Notes: a model not told the origin generated them from the letters alone. Shown: positions 1 through 8,211, numbered from the stretch's first letter. The stretch is DNA of 64,000 bases from Paenibacillus algicola (GCF_005577435.1 NZ_CP040396.1:3228501-3292500); one strand, 5' to 3'. Numbers and translations are program-made.

Positions 1-19
1 CAGAGCCTTCTTGTATTGA

Positions 20-1363
20 TCATCGTTTTGAATGAGCTTCCCTTTCACGCTCTCTCACCTTCTCTGCGAGCTTTTCTTTTTGTTCTTTGGTCATATTGAT
101 AAAACGGCCGGTTTCGTTCTCGAACACCATTTCAAATGTTCCGGTACCGATGTCCCGCCCCTTGGCTACGATCAACTCGACGATCTTCTTCTTGATCGTG
201 TCGGCATTGTAGTACTCGTCCCGGTAAAGGAAGGTTACTACGTCTGCATCGCTCTCGATATCTCCAGACTCACGCAGGTCGGACATCAAAGGGCGCTTGT
301 CCGGCCTCTTTTCACAATCCCTGCCGACCGCAGAGATCGCGACCACAGACACAGCCATTTCCCGAGCAATACCTTTGAGGACTTTCGTGATGTGCCCAAT
401 CCTCTCGTTGTTTTTTGTGAACTTGCGCTCCGTGTTAAGGAACTGAAGGTAATCCACATATACAACCAGCTTGGAGTGTTTCTTCTTCAGCTGCTTCACC
501 TGCTGCCGCACATACTCCACGGTGGAGCCCGGAGTATCATCGATATATAGATTTCTGCTGGCGATGATCTCAACGGCCTTGCTGTATGAATCCCAGTCGT
601 TATCCGACATCAAGCCGGACTTAATCCTTTTGTTCTTCACACCTCCAATGATGGATACCAGTCTCTCCACCATCTTCAGGGCACTCATTTCCAGCGAGAA
701 GATCACTGCTGCCCATCCGTCTTTAGTAACGGCATTCATGTCGTTCAATACATACTGCGTCTTCCCCATGCTGGGCCGAGCGGCGATGATTTCAAGGTCT
801 CCCGGCTGATGGCCACCACTCATTTGACTGATGTCATCATTGGCCGTCTTCGCACCAGTAACGCCGCTGCATTGTGCCCGTTTCATGATGGTTAAGCCAT
901 GACCGTCCAGGAGTGAAGCCATGTGGACCGGCCCTGACCCTTCCTGACCTCGCTGCAGTTCTGCGAGCTGGTTCATTTTGAGTCGGAGCTCAGATAGGTC
1001 TCCTCCGCCTCCCGCGGCAATCTGCTGCCCCATCTCCTGCAGCTCTCGCTGAATCCTGCTGGCTCGTACACTTTCTTGGTAATGATTGAAGCTAGATGTG
1101 CTCGGAATTGATGATCTCAGGGACATGATCCTGTTCAGGCCACCCACTCGCTGCAGCCGCTCCCCCCACTTGGTAACCAAGAGTACAGGATCAAACGGTT
1201 CCTTCTCTCCTTCGAAGTGTTCCTTGGCATATTGGAGCACTTTGAACAACGTACGATTTTCTTCGAAGTCACTGAAATCCTCTGCGGTCAGGTAACATCC
1301 ATCCATGAGCTCATGATCTTTTAGCAGTGACCCAAGCACCGCGCGTTCTGCTTCAAGATTCAT
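20..1363 (-). CDS. Replicative DNA helicase, DnaB family
   Basis: A 447-residue protein with the two-part DnaB layout: an N-terminal helical domain (starting LEAERAVLGSLL) and a C-terminal RecA-like motor. Walker A is ARPSMGKT at about residues 195-202, and a Walker B-like VYVDYLQF lies near residue 305. The length is normal for the family. It would unwind phage DNA at the fork after being loaded by the protein encoded just upstream, whose stop overlaps this start by 11 bp. It is the last early gene visible before the window edge. The family assignment is firm; that it serves phage rather than host replication is inferred from operon position. Confidence 0.95.
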   Translation of the reverse strand: MNLEAERAVLGSLLKDHELMDGCYLTAEDFSDFEENRTLFKVLQYAKEHFEGEKEPFDPVLLVTKWGERLQRVGGLNRIMSLRSSIPSTSSFNHYQESVRASRIQRELQEMGQQIAAGGGGDLSELRLKMNQLAELQRGQEGSGPVHMASLLDGHGLTIMKRAQCSGVTGAKTANDDISQMSGGHQPGDLEIIAARPSMGKTQYVLNDMNAVTKDGWAAVIFSLEMSALKMVERLVSIIGGVKNKRIKSGLMSDNDWDSYSKAVEIIASRNLYIDDTPGSTVEYVRQQVKQLKKKHSKLVVYVDYLQFLNTERKFTKNNERIGHITKVLKGIAREMAVSVVAISAVGRDCEKRPDKRPLMSDLRESGDIESDADVVTFLYRDEYYNADTIKKKIVELIVAKGRDIGTGTFEMVFENETGRFINMTKEQKEKLAEKVREREREAHSKR

Positions 1364-1715
1364 CGTTATTCACCCGCATGCTAGCAAAGAGTTTCTCAAG
1401 CCGGTTCGCGATATGATCCGGCATGGGTTTGACTTCTTCCCTCTCGTGGTATTCCTTAAGCTCAAGCAGCTGCTGCTCTTGTTCCCTTCGCTGGAGCTCA
1501 TAGATGGAGTATGTCTCTGGTTCGGTGCAAGCCTGATATATTTCTGCTGGAGTAGGGGCGAATTTGGTGTTGATCCGGCAAAGTTCTCTGGTCTTTTGTA
1601 TCGCTATTTCGGTTGGGATGTCCTGGAGAATGTCATGCCAGACCGCTACCTCTTCTGCAACTTGTGTATCATCTGCCGTCCGGAAGCTCCGGTAAGCCCC
1701 GGCGATGTACTTCAT
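1353..1715 (-). CDS. Putative phage helicase loader (G39P-like)
   Basis: About 120 residues from an internal start. The upstream in-frame stretch overlaps the previous gene by 180 bp and is basic and unlike the family, so I start at the Met beginning MKYIAGAYRSF. A GTG four codons earlier, behind a GGAAAG, is an alternative start. The core (FAPTPAEIYQ after a VWHDIL segment) resembles the short phage loaders that deliver DnaB-type helicases to an initiator-origin complex. Its place between an O-like initiator gene and a DnaB gene supports this. The function is inferred from family resemblance and context, since no catalytic motif exists in this family. Confidence 0.7.
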   Translation of the reverse strand: MKYIAGAYRSFRTADDTQVAEEVAVWHDILQDIPTEIAIQKTRELCRINTKFAPTPAEIYQACTEPETYSIYELQRREQEQQLLELKEYHEREEVKPMPDHIANRLEKLFASMRVNNDES

Positions 1716-2583
1716 CAGTGATATCACGTCTTTCCGATCCACTGCCCTCCATCTCCTTTCGCAGTAATCGATCCAGCGCGCTGCCGCCCCCCTTTTTAAT
1801 TTCTGTTGCTTGTAGCAGTCCTTCCGGATCAACCACTTCATAATCCTCATACCGTTTTTGGTTTAAATAGGTGGACGGGTGGGGAATGTGCTGTTTGTCT
1901 GTTTTAAGCAGCTTCTGAGTCTCTGCAAAATTCGCTGTATTTTGAATGACGATAACAGGATTGAATGATTTATCCTTGCAGAGCTTTTCCCATACTTTTT
2001 TCGCATAGGCTTTTGCTATCTTGCGAGGATAGATATCATAGAATTGTTCAAACATCGCTATATTATCTTTAATAATTATCTTTAAAAGATATATATCTTT
2101 ATATGGGGTTCGGATCTGATACCCCAAAACTGCATCTTGAGGGTTCAAATCTGATACCCCCGAGGTATCAAATCTGATACCCCCCTCCTCTTTCTGGGGG
2201 CTCAAATCTGAACCCCCGGAAGTAGAAGGAAAATCCATATTTTCATTCATGTCCTCACCGCTTTTCTGGATATCCCATTGATCATAATTTTTGTTGAAAG
2301 ATAATTTCCGTGGTGTTGAACTGGTTTCCCTTTGAGTGACAAGCAGGACCTTTGCTCTGATTAGTGCTGATGTTTCACGCTTGATGGTACTCTCGGGAAG
2401 ATGTGTAGTCTGCTGGAGGAATTTCAGGGCAAAATCATGATCCTTTCTCCTGAATCCGTAGGTGAAACGCCATATGACCATGATGATTCGAAATTGTGTG
2501 GCATTAAATTTGCGCTTTGCGACTTCCTCCAGAATTTGATGTGCAATTCGAGTAAAACCATCCTCAAGTTGCGGATTTGCCAT
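1669..2583 (-). CDS. Phage replication initiator, O-like N-terminal domain
   Basis: A 304-residue protein. Residues 1-100 form a winged-helix domain (GFTRIAHQILEEVAKRKF, then RIIMVIWRFTYGF) typical of phage replication protein O and replisome organisers, which bind origin iterons. The middle is low in complexity (SDLSPQ / SDLNPQ repeats) because it is encoded by the iterons themselves. The C-terminal part (FYDIYPRKIAKAYAKKVWEKL) resembles the DNA-binding or partner-binding tail of other phage initiators. The gene directly precedes the loader and helicase, so it likely recruits them. The N-terminal domain is clear. The C-terminal boundary is my reading. Confidence 0.88.
   Translation of the reverse strand: MANPQLEDGFTRIAHQILEEVAKRKFNATQFRIIMVIWRFTYGFRRKDHDFALKFLQQTTHLPESTIKRETSALIRAKVLLVTQRETSSTPRKLSFNKNYDQWDIQKSGEDMNENMDFPSTSGGSDLSPQKEEGGIRFDTSGVSDLNPQDAVLGYQIRTPYKDIYLLKIIIKDNIAMFEQFYDIYPRKIAKAYAKKVWEKLCKDKSFNPVIVIQNTANFAETQKLLKTDKQHIPHPSTYLNQKRYEDYEVVDPEGLLQATEIKKGGGSALDRLLRKEMEGSGSERRDITDEVHRRGLPELPDGR
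2041..2216. other. Candidate phage replication origin (iterons plus AT-rich region) inside the O-like gene
   Basis: Four related sites share the core TCAAATCTGA (first copy TCGGATCTGA) flanked by runs of C or G, starting at about 2110, 2145, 2168 and 2202. Spacings are 35, 23 and 34 bp, close to whole helical turns. Site three is a perfect dyad: GGTATCA, 4 bp, TGATACC (2165-2182). Immediately downstream in gene direction (2041-2105) is a strongly AT-rich stretch that could be the unwinding element. This is the layout of the lambda origin, which also lies within gene O. Confidence 0.75.
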
Positions 2584-2603
2584 GTCACCTCACCCGTTCA
2601 TTT

Positions 2604-3224
2604 TTATCCGACATTCCGAGGTTCGTATCTGTTGCTTGTACCAAACAAATCTGCATGAGCCGGCGCCCAATTAGGCGGTCCGTATTTGCTGAGGTATCCG
2701 AGCCGGTTAATGTATCTGTCTACCGGATCCTCATTGTGCATCGCTTCAAGCAGCTTCCAGCAGCCTTCAACATCGTTCAGAGCTCTGTGAGCTCCCTGTA
2801 ACTCGACCCCATACTTACCGCACATGTCTGTCAGCTTGTGAGGGTATGTGTGACGCTCTCGGCTGATCGTGAGTGTGTCGATGAATGGATTAGTGAATGT
2901 TTTACCAGCCATTCTCTGAAGCGCATAGTGCAAGAACTGGAGATCAAACGCTGCATTGTGAGCGACCAGCAAGCTGTCGGCCATAATATTCCGTAGGATC
3001 CGGAATGCAAGCTCTTCTTCCATAGCCCCTTGAAGCATTGCCGGTTGAATACCCGTGATTTCCGTGATCTTCGGCGTAACCTCCACCTCTGATTTAATCA
3101 ATGCGTGAAAACCAGTCACGATCTCACCATTAACAACCCGTACAGCAGCCATTTCTATAACTCTATCGTTCACTGGATCAAGTCCAGTAGTTTCAAAGTC
3201 AAATACAGTCAATTTGTTAAGCAC
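2604..3224 (-). CDS. DnaQ-like 3'-5' exonuclease
   Basis: A 206-residue DEDDh exonuclease. Exo I is FDFETTGL near residue 9, Exo II includes VAHNAAFDLQFL near residue 90, and the Exo III histidine and aspartate occur in HRALNDVEG near residue 140. It resembles the proofreading subunit epsilon or phage-borne homologues, and would remove 3' nucleotides from DNA during replication or recombination. It overlaps the upstream metallo-hydrolase gene by one base, indicating coupled translation. The phage polymerase partner, if any, is not in the window. Confidence 0.92.
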   Translation of the reverse strand: MLNKLTVFDFETTGLDPVNDRVIEMAAVRVVNGEIVTGFHALIKSEVEVTPKITEITGIQPAMLQGAMEEELAFRILRNIMADSLLVAHNAAFDLQFLHYALQRMAGKTFTNPFIDTLTISRERHTYPHKLTDMCGKYGVELQGAHRALNDVEGCWKLLEAMHNEDPVDRYINRLGYLSKYGPPNWAPAHADLFGTSNRYEPRNVG

Positions 3225-3979
3225 TATACCACCTCCAAGTGATAATGTTTTCCTGCTTCGAATCCTCGCTGCCGAAGCGCCATCTTTACCGTCATCTCGG
3301 CCAGCTGCGGTGTGTTGTTTTCGCCAGACAGGTGCGTCAGGTAGATTCGCTCCCCGCGGCCCTGGATCAGTCTCTTGAGCACTGCTGCAGTCTGCTCGTT
3401 GCTCAGATGCCCAATGTCAGAGAGTATCCGGGCTTTGACGCTCTCGGGCCTGCTGCAGAGCTCCACCATGTCTGGCTCGTGATTCGCTTCGATCAGCACG
3501 TAATGGCTGCCCTCCATCATTTCGAGCATTTCCTCAGTCCATTTCCCGGTGTCAAAGACCACGCAGCAGCGATTGCCTACATCGTCTTCTATGGCATATC
3601 CGACCGGCTCCCTGGCGTCATGGTGAGTCTCGAAGGGATACACACGCACGCCACCCAGCTCGATCGTCTCGTACTTACTCCAACGGGTTTCCGCTACCTT
3701 TCGCAGCTCCTCGTCTACGCCGGAGATTCTCTGCCACTCGCCCTCCGTTGCCCATACCGGGATCCGAAATTTGTTGGCCAGCGGTAGCCCTTTTATGTGA
3801 TCGTTATGTGCATGGGTCACGAATATCGCTGCGATCCGGTCCGGCCGGATACCAGATTCAAGCAGCCGCTTTTCAATCTTGGTTCGAGCCACGCCGGCAT
3901 CGATCAGGATCGTTCTCTCTGCTGTTGTAATTGAGACGCAGTTCCCGGAGCTCCCGGAGGAGAGGATATCAACCTTCAT
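3224..3979 (-). CDS. Metallo-beta-lactamase-fold hydrolase (YycJ/WalJ-like)
   Basis: 251 residues. The N-terminus MKVDILSSGSSGNCVSI and the metal motif THAHNDH near residue 55 identify the metallo-beta-lactamase fold. Further ligands are plausible in FETHHD, FDTGKW and YLTHLSGENN. It resembles YycJ/WalJ-type proteins, which are proposed nucleic-acid-acting exonucleases, and homologues occur in phage recombination operons. Overlaps of 1 and 4 bp with its neighbours place it in the early operon between an unknown protein and the DnaQ-like exonuclease. A role in phage DNA processing is inferred. Confidence 0.85.
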   Translation of the reverse strand: MKVDILSSGSSGNCVSITTAERTILIDAGVARTKIEKRLLESGIRPDRIAAIFVTHAHNDHIKGLPLANKFRIPVWATEGEWQRISGVDEELRKVAETRWSKYETIELGGVRVYPFETHHDAREPVGYAIEDDVGNRCCVVFDTGKWTEEMLEMMEGSHYVLIEANHEPDMVELCSRPESVKARILSDIGHLSNEQTAAVLKRLIQGRGERIYLTHLSGENNTPQLAEMTVKMALRQRGFEAGKHYHLEVV

Positions 3980-4482
3980 GTTGACAACCCCGACCGCTCA
4001 TCCTCTTCACGCCGGTCATTGTCAGCCAGCATCATTGCGTAATTTGCAATGTTTGCACAGCGCCGGCGGTACTCCTCATGCGAGCGACAAAGCCGAAGAG
4101 CGCGAAAGTTCTTCTCAAGTTGATTTTTCAAAAATTGATCCGTTGCGGTTTCCCAACCACCCTTATCCTCGTTTGCCTGAAGTTGCTTCTCCATCTCACC
4201 AGAGAAATATGCCACCTGAGGACGAGCCGTTTGGTTTTCCAGACCATAACGTTTTCTCAAGGTCTCCAGGCGCTCATTCTTATCTGTTGCTGGAAGCATT
4301 TGAGCAAAGAAACCGACTTCCTCGCCGAGTTCGAAGATCTGTACACAATCTCTATCTGCACCATATCGAAGGGCAATCAAATCTCGATCTTTATTCCAGT
4401 GAGTCTCACGGAGTACATCACTTTCAAAAACGTTGATTGCTATTTGCAAAAACGTAAGATGCTTTGCAGTAATTTGCCTCAT
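3976..4482 (-). CDS. Early phage protein of unknown function
   Basis: 168 residues from the ATG beginning MRQITAKHL. This start is preferred because it overlaps the previous stop as ATGA (4479-4482) and has a GAGGGAG ribosome site. The longer frame would lie inside the previous gene. I do not recognise a domain. The protein is charged, largely helical, and ends in a cluster RREEDERSG. It overlaps the downstream hydrolase start by 4 bp, so translation of the row is coupled. No membrane segment or metal motif is seen. Confidence 0.75.
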   Translation of the reverse strand: MRQITAKHLTFLQIAINVFESDVLRETHWNKDRDLIALRYGADRDCVQIFELGEEVGFFAQMLPATDKNERLETLRKRYGLENQTARPQVAYFSGEMEKQLQANEDKGGWETATDQFLKNQLEKNFRALRLCRSHEEYRRRCANIANYAMMLADNDRREEDERSGLST

Positions 4483-4703
4483 ATTGCACGCTCCCTCTTT
4501 ATTCGTTCTCGCCACTCTTTCGGCAGCCCGCTTCCCCTGGCAGGCTCTTCGTAACACCGCCGCCCCAGGCAAAACGAGACAAACTTATCCGTGGACGCCT
4601 CGTAGTAAAATCCATTCAGGATCCGGACCGGGTCCGGAGGAGAGACGTCAAGGTCTCCGCCTCCGAATAGGTCCAGTTGAACCGGTTCGTCTTTTGCGCT
4701 CAT
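4479..4703 (-). CDS. Small early phage protein with sliding-clamp-binding-like motif QLDLF
   Basis: 74 residues from an ATG preceded by a strong GGAGGGGAGC site. The N-terminus reads MSAKDEPVQLDLFGGGDL. QLDLF fits the consensus pentapeptide (QL[SD]LF) by which bacterial proteins dock on the beta sliding clamp. The rest (VRILNGFYYEAS, FVSFCLGRRCYEEP) is unfamiliar but contains two Cys residues. It overlaps both neighbours, ending in ATGA with the next gene. The clamp-binding idea is inference from the motif alone; the motif sits in a flexible N-terminal stretch, as would be required. Confidence 0.7.
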   Translation of the reverse strand: MSAKDEPVQLDLFGGGDLDVSPPDPVRILNGFYYEASTDKFVSFCLGRRCYEEPARGSGLPKEWRERIKRERAI

Positions 4704-4842
4704 CCTTGCTCCCCTCCAACGCCTCTTTGCAGATCCCGCAAACTCGGGTGCCGTAATGATCTTCCTCTCGACCGGGATTGATCTCGCGGCCGCATATCTC
4801 GCAGTCCGGACAAAGTTCAAATATCTCGACCCGCGCCTCCAT
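4648..4842 (-). CDS. Small zinc-finger-like early protein
   Basis: 64 residues with CPDCEICGREI near residue 11 and CGICKEAL near residue 35. The paired CxxC motifs suggest a single zinc ribbon. The C-terminus is very basic (KDERKRR, IRRRRP). It starts 2 bp before the stop of the RecT-like gene and overlaps the following small gene by 56 bp, a rather long overlap. The zinc motif supports a real protein, probably a nucleic-acid or protein binder. No function is known to me. Confidence 0.6.
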   Translation of the reverse strand: MEARVEIFELCPDCEICGREINPGREEDHYGTRVCGICKEALEGSKDERKRRTGSTGPIRRRRP

Positions 4843-4844
4843 AA

Positions 4845-5786
4845 TTACTCCGGCAGAGAGTCTGTTGCCTGATCGGCTGCCTGTTTCTCTTGGATTTGCA
4901 TTTCCATGATCTTCAGGTAAGCTTTGATCTCGGCCTCGGTCGGGGAGTTTCCTCTAACCTTGAAGAACTCTCCGGCATGTTCGTCAATGGCCTCTGGACT
5001 CGAAATACCAAGTTTTTTGTAATTGGTTTTCACTTGAGCTTTGAGTGCTTTGATGCGGGCAGCTGATTCATCCTCTTGGCCAGTGTCAGGTGACTTCAAT
5101 TTCTCTGGTGCAGGAGTTACATCCTTACGCCCTGTTGACTCATATGCTGGAATAGATGACCCCACATTCATGGATTCCATACTTTCCTCCACCACTGCCG
5201 CGATGTCGTACTGAGCTTTTATAGCCCGGATGCCCACATGCTTCTTGAACATATCCGGATCTATTGAGCCATCGTCAAGCTTCCAGAAGTTCGGGTTCTT
5301 CTTAACCCACTTCTGTACTTCGCTGGCGTCCATCAGGATGATGACATTTTTCTTACCTTCACGTTTTGCAATGGAGTAGGCTCCGACCGCTTTACCGCGT
5401 GGGAATTTGATTTTGTGCTTCACACTTACGATAATTCCTTCGTCGTCAGTTTCCGCTTCGAAATCATCAGTCTCGTTCTCGCATATGACCTGGTTGTACA
5501 CCCCTTCATATCCTTCAGACTCCTGGGCTTTGGCGTGATACCCTTCATAAGCAATCCGGATATCAATCGTTTCGCCGTAGGGGATCGGAAAAGCATGCTT
5601 CAAGGATGGATCCAATCCCATACGTTTCATCTGGTACATGAAGAGGTTGAACTGCGGGATCGTCAATTTCTTGCCCAGGGTTTCCTTCATTGTCATGATC
5701 TCTGGAAGACCAAACTCACCAATTGCTTGAAGCTGATGAATATTGACTTCAGGTACTTCTTGGATTTGTGTAGATTTGTTTGCCAT
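4845..5786 (-). CDS. Single-strand annealing protein, RecT/Bet family
   Basis: 313 residues. The segment from MTMKETLGKKLTIPQFNLF through the GLDPSLKHAFPIPYG, IDIRIAYEGYHAKA and KHVGIRAIKAQYDIA motifs is characteristic of the RecT/Bet superfamily of phage annealing proteins. These coat single-stranded DNA and anneal complementary strands for phage recombination. The C-terminal ~90 residues are hydrophilic and variable, as is usual. It lies between an SbcC-like ATPase and exonuclease-like genes. No classical partner exonuclease of the RecE, YqaJ or lambda Exo type is visible in the window. Confidence 0.9.
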   Translation of the reverse strand: MANKSTQIQEVPEVNIHQLQAIGEFGLPEIMTMKETLGKKLTIPQFNLFMYQMKRMGLDPSLKHAFPIPYGETIDIRIAYEGYHAKAQESEGYEGVYNQVICENETDDFEAETDDEGIIVSVKHKIKFPRGKAVGAYSIAKREGKKNVIILMDASEVQKWVKKNPNFWKLDDGSIDPDMFKKHVGIRAIKAQYDIAAVVEESMESMNVGSSIPAYESTGRKDVTPAPEKLKSPDTGQEDESAARIKALKAQVKTNYKKLGISSPEAIDEHAGEFFKVRGNSPTEAEIKAYLKIMEMQIQEKQAADQATDSLPE

Positions 5787-5801
5787 ATGGATAAGCGCCT
5801 C

Positions 5802-5954
5802 CTAAATGTGAATGATTTTTGTGGTACCGGTATTGCGGTGGATGATGTGTAGCGTGCTGGCTTCGGATTTGAACACCAGCCAATTGTCAGGGTTAAACCC
5901 GGCTGCTTTGATGGCAGCCTTCTGTCGGCGGGTAGGGTTCTTACCGTTTTTCAT
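5802..5954 (-). CDS. DUF6906-like small phage protein
   Basis: 50 residues from the ATG beginning MKNGKNPTRRQKAAIK, with AGGGGTGA 7 bp upstream. A longer frame starts inside the preceding gene and is rejected. The pattern (KNPTRRQKAAIKAAGFNPDNWLVFK, then LHIIHRNTG) matches the short DUF6906 proteins that I know from Bacillales phages, whose function is unknown. It sits between two small early genes and RecT. A basic N-terminus and a likely beta-rich C-terminus can be seen. Confidence 0.75.
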   Translation of the reverse strand: MKNGKNPTRRQKAAIKAAGFNPDNWLVFKSEASTLHIIHRNTGTTKIIHI

Positions 5955-5958
5955 CCAA

Positions 5959-6174
5959 TCACCCCTGAGCGTAGAATTTTTGGCTTGATCTGCCCGGCAT
6001 TCGATCCAGAGCCTTCCGCTCACGTCGGTTCGGGATGTACCCTTTCCGGACAATGTCTTTGTAGGCGTCTTTGATCGCCGTTGCAATTACGGAAGGACCG
6101 ATACTACCAGGCTTGTACGCCACCTTCTTACAGCGCTCAGGCTTTAACTTCCAGCGGGTTTTATTGGTTTTCAT
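5959..6174 (-). CDS. Small basic early phage protein
   Basis: 71 residues and strongly basic (MKTNKTRWKLKPERCKKVAYKPG, then IPNRRERKALDRMPGRSSQKF). It overlaps the end of the ATPase gene by 14 bp and ends 4 bp before the DUF6906-like start, so it fits the tight operon. No family is recognised. The charge would suit nucleic-acid binding, but this is only a compositional impression. Confidence 0.55.
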   Translation of the reverse strand: MKTNKTRWKLKPERCKKVAYKPGSIGPSVIATAIKDAYKDIVRKGYIPNRRERKALDRMPGRSSQKFYAQG

Positions 6175-7732
6175 GGGTGAGTTCCTCCGATTCGATTTTT
6201 AGTTTTTGATCTGCCACCACTCTGCAGGTAATAAGCTGGCCGGCAGGTGACTTGAAGCGTGTAATGCTCTCGGCATTGTCCACGAAGCACGGTGCGATCA
6301 TCTCGCTTTGAGTGCTGATCACATCCCGGACCTCTAGCCCCGCCCTGATTCCCTCGGAAAGCGAGAGCTGTGCCGGCGTCTTGCCATCCATCTCGATTAC
6401 AAAATCCGCTTTAATCTCGCCGTTCTTTTGCTCCTTGAACAGGCGGATCGTCAGGGACTGGAACAGGCCCTGCACCTTGGCTGCCTGCACCTCAGCTTCC
6501 TTGGCTTCAAATGCCTTGATCGCATCCAGGATAAAGATGGAGTCGTTGCGGCTTTCAAGCGTGGCTGCTTCTTCATCACGGGCTTTGGCTAGGTCGGCCA
6601 CGAGGGCCTCCCGCCGCTTGTGCCAGCCGATGGTTTCAGCCGTAACGTCTCTCCGTTGCTCAAGTGTTCTCATCTGCTGCCAGAGCTCTGATACATCTAC
6701 CAGCTCCACAGCAGCCAGCTCGGCCTCGAGCTCTTTCCTGCGAGCGACTAGCTTGTCATGCTCCTCACGCAGCGGCTTCTTTCGACTTTCCTTGTTGGCT
6801 TCCGCAGCCTGCTTTGCCCCGTCGTCAAATGGGCGCTTACAGGTCGGGCACTCCTCAGCAATATCCTCGCCGTGGACTCTCATATATCGATCCCGAGCAG
6901 CTGCTACCTGCTGGCGAAGATTGTCGAGAGTCCCTTCGAGCACGGCTTGCTTTCGCTTGGGCTCATCAGCCAGTTCAATCTTTTCGTGTATTGCTTTGAT
7001 CTTCTTTACGAGCTCCGCGTCCTCAGCCTTAATGGCTTCAATATCAGCTGGAATATCCGGCAGCTTATGAATCTGGTCTTCCAGTGCTTCGGTGCGGCCT
7101 TGAGCCCGCTTATGAGCAGCATCCTTGTCGTTTTTATTCTTTTTATGGATCTCCACCAGCTGCGGCATGGTGTGTTTCTTGACCAGCTCCGCCAGTTTCT
7201 CGGCTTGTGGATTCAACTTGATGTCCTTATGTTTTTGGTCCGAGCTCGTCCGGCTCATTTCAGCAAACACTTCTTTCTGAGTCGGTGCAGCAGTGTATCT
7301 CAGCATCAGCTCACGCTGCTTCTCCCAGTGCAGTGAGAAGAAATATGACGGGTTATAAAGGGCGAGAAACAGATCCTTATCGAACAGTGACTTTACAATG
7401 TCATCGAAGTCTCCGGCCTTGCTGGGCACGTCGTTGACGTAGTAAGTGGTCTTGCCTTTCTCGATCCCCCGACCGAATTTGATCTCCTTGCCGTCCACTT
7501 TCAACAGCGTCTCAGCCATCACATGATCATATTTGTAATTGGTCGGAGTCGGGTCCATCTTGCTCCCAAACGTATCCGTGCCGTACAATGTCCATATAGG
7601 GATTTCCAGTGTGCTGGACTTTCCCTCCGCGTTGTCCCCCGTGATCTTGGTCAGGTCGCCAAACTTAACGCAAAGATCACGGTGGGATTTAAAGTTATGA
7701 GCAGTGCTCTCGATCAATTTAATTTGAGTCAT
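6161..7732 (-). CDS. SbcC/Rad50-like AAA ATPase with zinc-hook CxxC
   Basis: 523 residues. A Rad50/SbcC-type Walker A, GDNAEGKSS, lies near residue 33 after a beta-strand entry (LIESTAHNFKSHRDL). Two coiled-coil arms flank a zinc-hook-like CPTCKRPF near residue 295, and the C-terminal lobe has a signature-like LSLSEGIRAG and a Walker B-like PCFVDNAES. It is half the length of bacterial SbcC because its coils are short, as is typical of phage versions. It probably acts in DNA end processing. A nuclease partner (SbcD or gp47 type) is not seen next to it, although the metallo-beta-lactamase-fold protein is in the same operon. Confidence 0.85.
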   Translation of the reverse strand: MTQIKLIESTAHNFKSHRDLCVKFGDLTKITGDNAEGKSSTLEIPIWTLYGTDTFGSKMDPTPTNYKYDHVMAETLLKVDGKEIKFGRGIEKGKTTYYVNDVPSKAGDFDDIVKSLFDKDLFLALYNPSYFFSLHWEKQRELMLRYTAAPTQKEVFAEMSRTSSDQKHKDIKLNPQAEKLAELVKKHTMPQLVEIHKKNKNDKDAAHKRAQGRTEALEDQIHKLPDIPADIEAIKAEDAELVKKIKAIHEKIELADEPKRKQAVLEGTLDNLRQQVAAARDRYMRVHGEDIAEECPTCKRPFDDGAKQAAEANKESRKKPLREEHDKLVARRKELEAELAAVELVDVSELWQQMRTLEQRRDVTAETIGWHKRREALVADLAKARDEEAATLESRNDSIFILDAIKAFEAKEAEVQAAKVQGLFQSLTIRLFKEQKNGEIKADFVIEMDGKTPAQLSLSEGIRAGLEVRDVISTQSEMIAPCFVDNAESITRFKSPAGQLITCRVVADQKLKIESEELTHENQ

Positions 7733-7934
7733 GATCTACCTCCAGATTGTATTTTTTCTCCAACATTTTCATACTTTCACGGAGCACTTGCCTTGCCGCA
7801 GGGTCCTGTTCATCAAGATACATCTCATATGCAAATAGGTAGCGGTCAATATCCATCTGGACATCAGGAGACAGGCTGTTTCTAAACTGCTGGAATAACT
7901 CGCTTTCAGATCGCAATCCCGTCGAATTTCGCAT
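7719..7934 (-). CDS. Small early phage protein
   Basis: 71 residues starting MRNSTGLRSESELF. The longer TTG start is rejected because it would overlap the ribosome site: GAAGGAGG sits 6 bp before the ATG at 7934. The protein is acidic and helical (DVQMDIDRYLFAYEMYLDEQDP) and overlaps the ATPase start by 14 bp. I recognise no domain. Confidence 0.65.
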   Translation of the reverse strand: MRNSTGLRSESELFQQFRNSLSPDVQMDIDRYLFAYEMYLDEQDPAARQVLRESMKMLEKKYNLEVDHDSN

Positions 7935-7978
7935 TATAACCTCCTTCAAATCGGGTTTTTGGCAAAAAAATAATAAGC

Positions 7979-8191
7979 TTAGCCTTCAGCGACTTCTTGC
8001 CACTCCACAATCACCGGGCAGTTCTCGATGCTTACAATGACTTGAGCGTTCTCATCGACCACCCAAAACTCCGAGATATTGTCATCCCCAACCTGCTTGA
8101 TCTCAATGACTTCTCTGCGATTTACCTCTGTCCCGACTTCAAACACTCGCGTTGGATTACTGACCACCGTCAGCTTCTGAATCACTTGCAT
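7979..8191 (-). CDS. Small early phage protein
   Basis: 70 residues from the ATG beginning MQVIQKLTVV. A GTG four codons upstream is adjoined by the AGGGGG ribosome site and so has no spacing, while the ATG is well placed. The sequence is beta-rich (VFEVGTEVNRREVIEIKQ, EFWVVDENAQVIVSI) and suggests a compact SH3-like or small barrel fold. The function is unknown. Confidence 0.65.
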   Translation of the reverse strand: MQVIQKLTVVSNPTRVFEVGTEVNRREVIEIKQVGDDNISEFWVVDENAQVIVSIENCPVIVEWQEVAEG

Positions 8192-8211
8192 TGACTTGTT
8201 CACCCCCTAAT

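Noticed and set aside
3239-4554. Long plus-strand frames opposite the early operon
   Set aside because: They are antisense to well-supported phage genes and show no recognisable domain or ribosome site.
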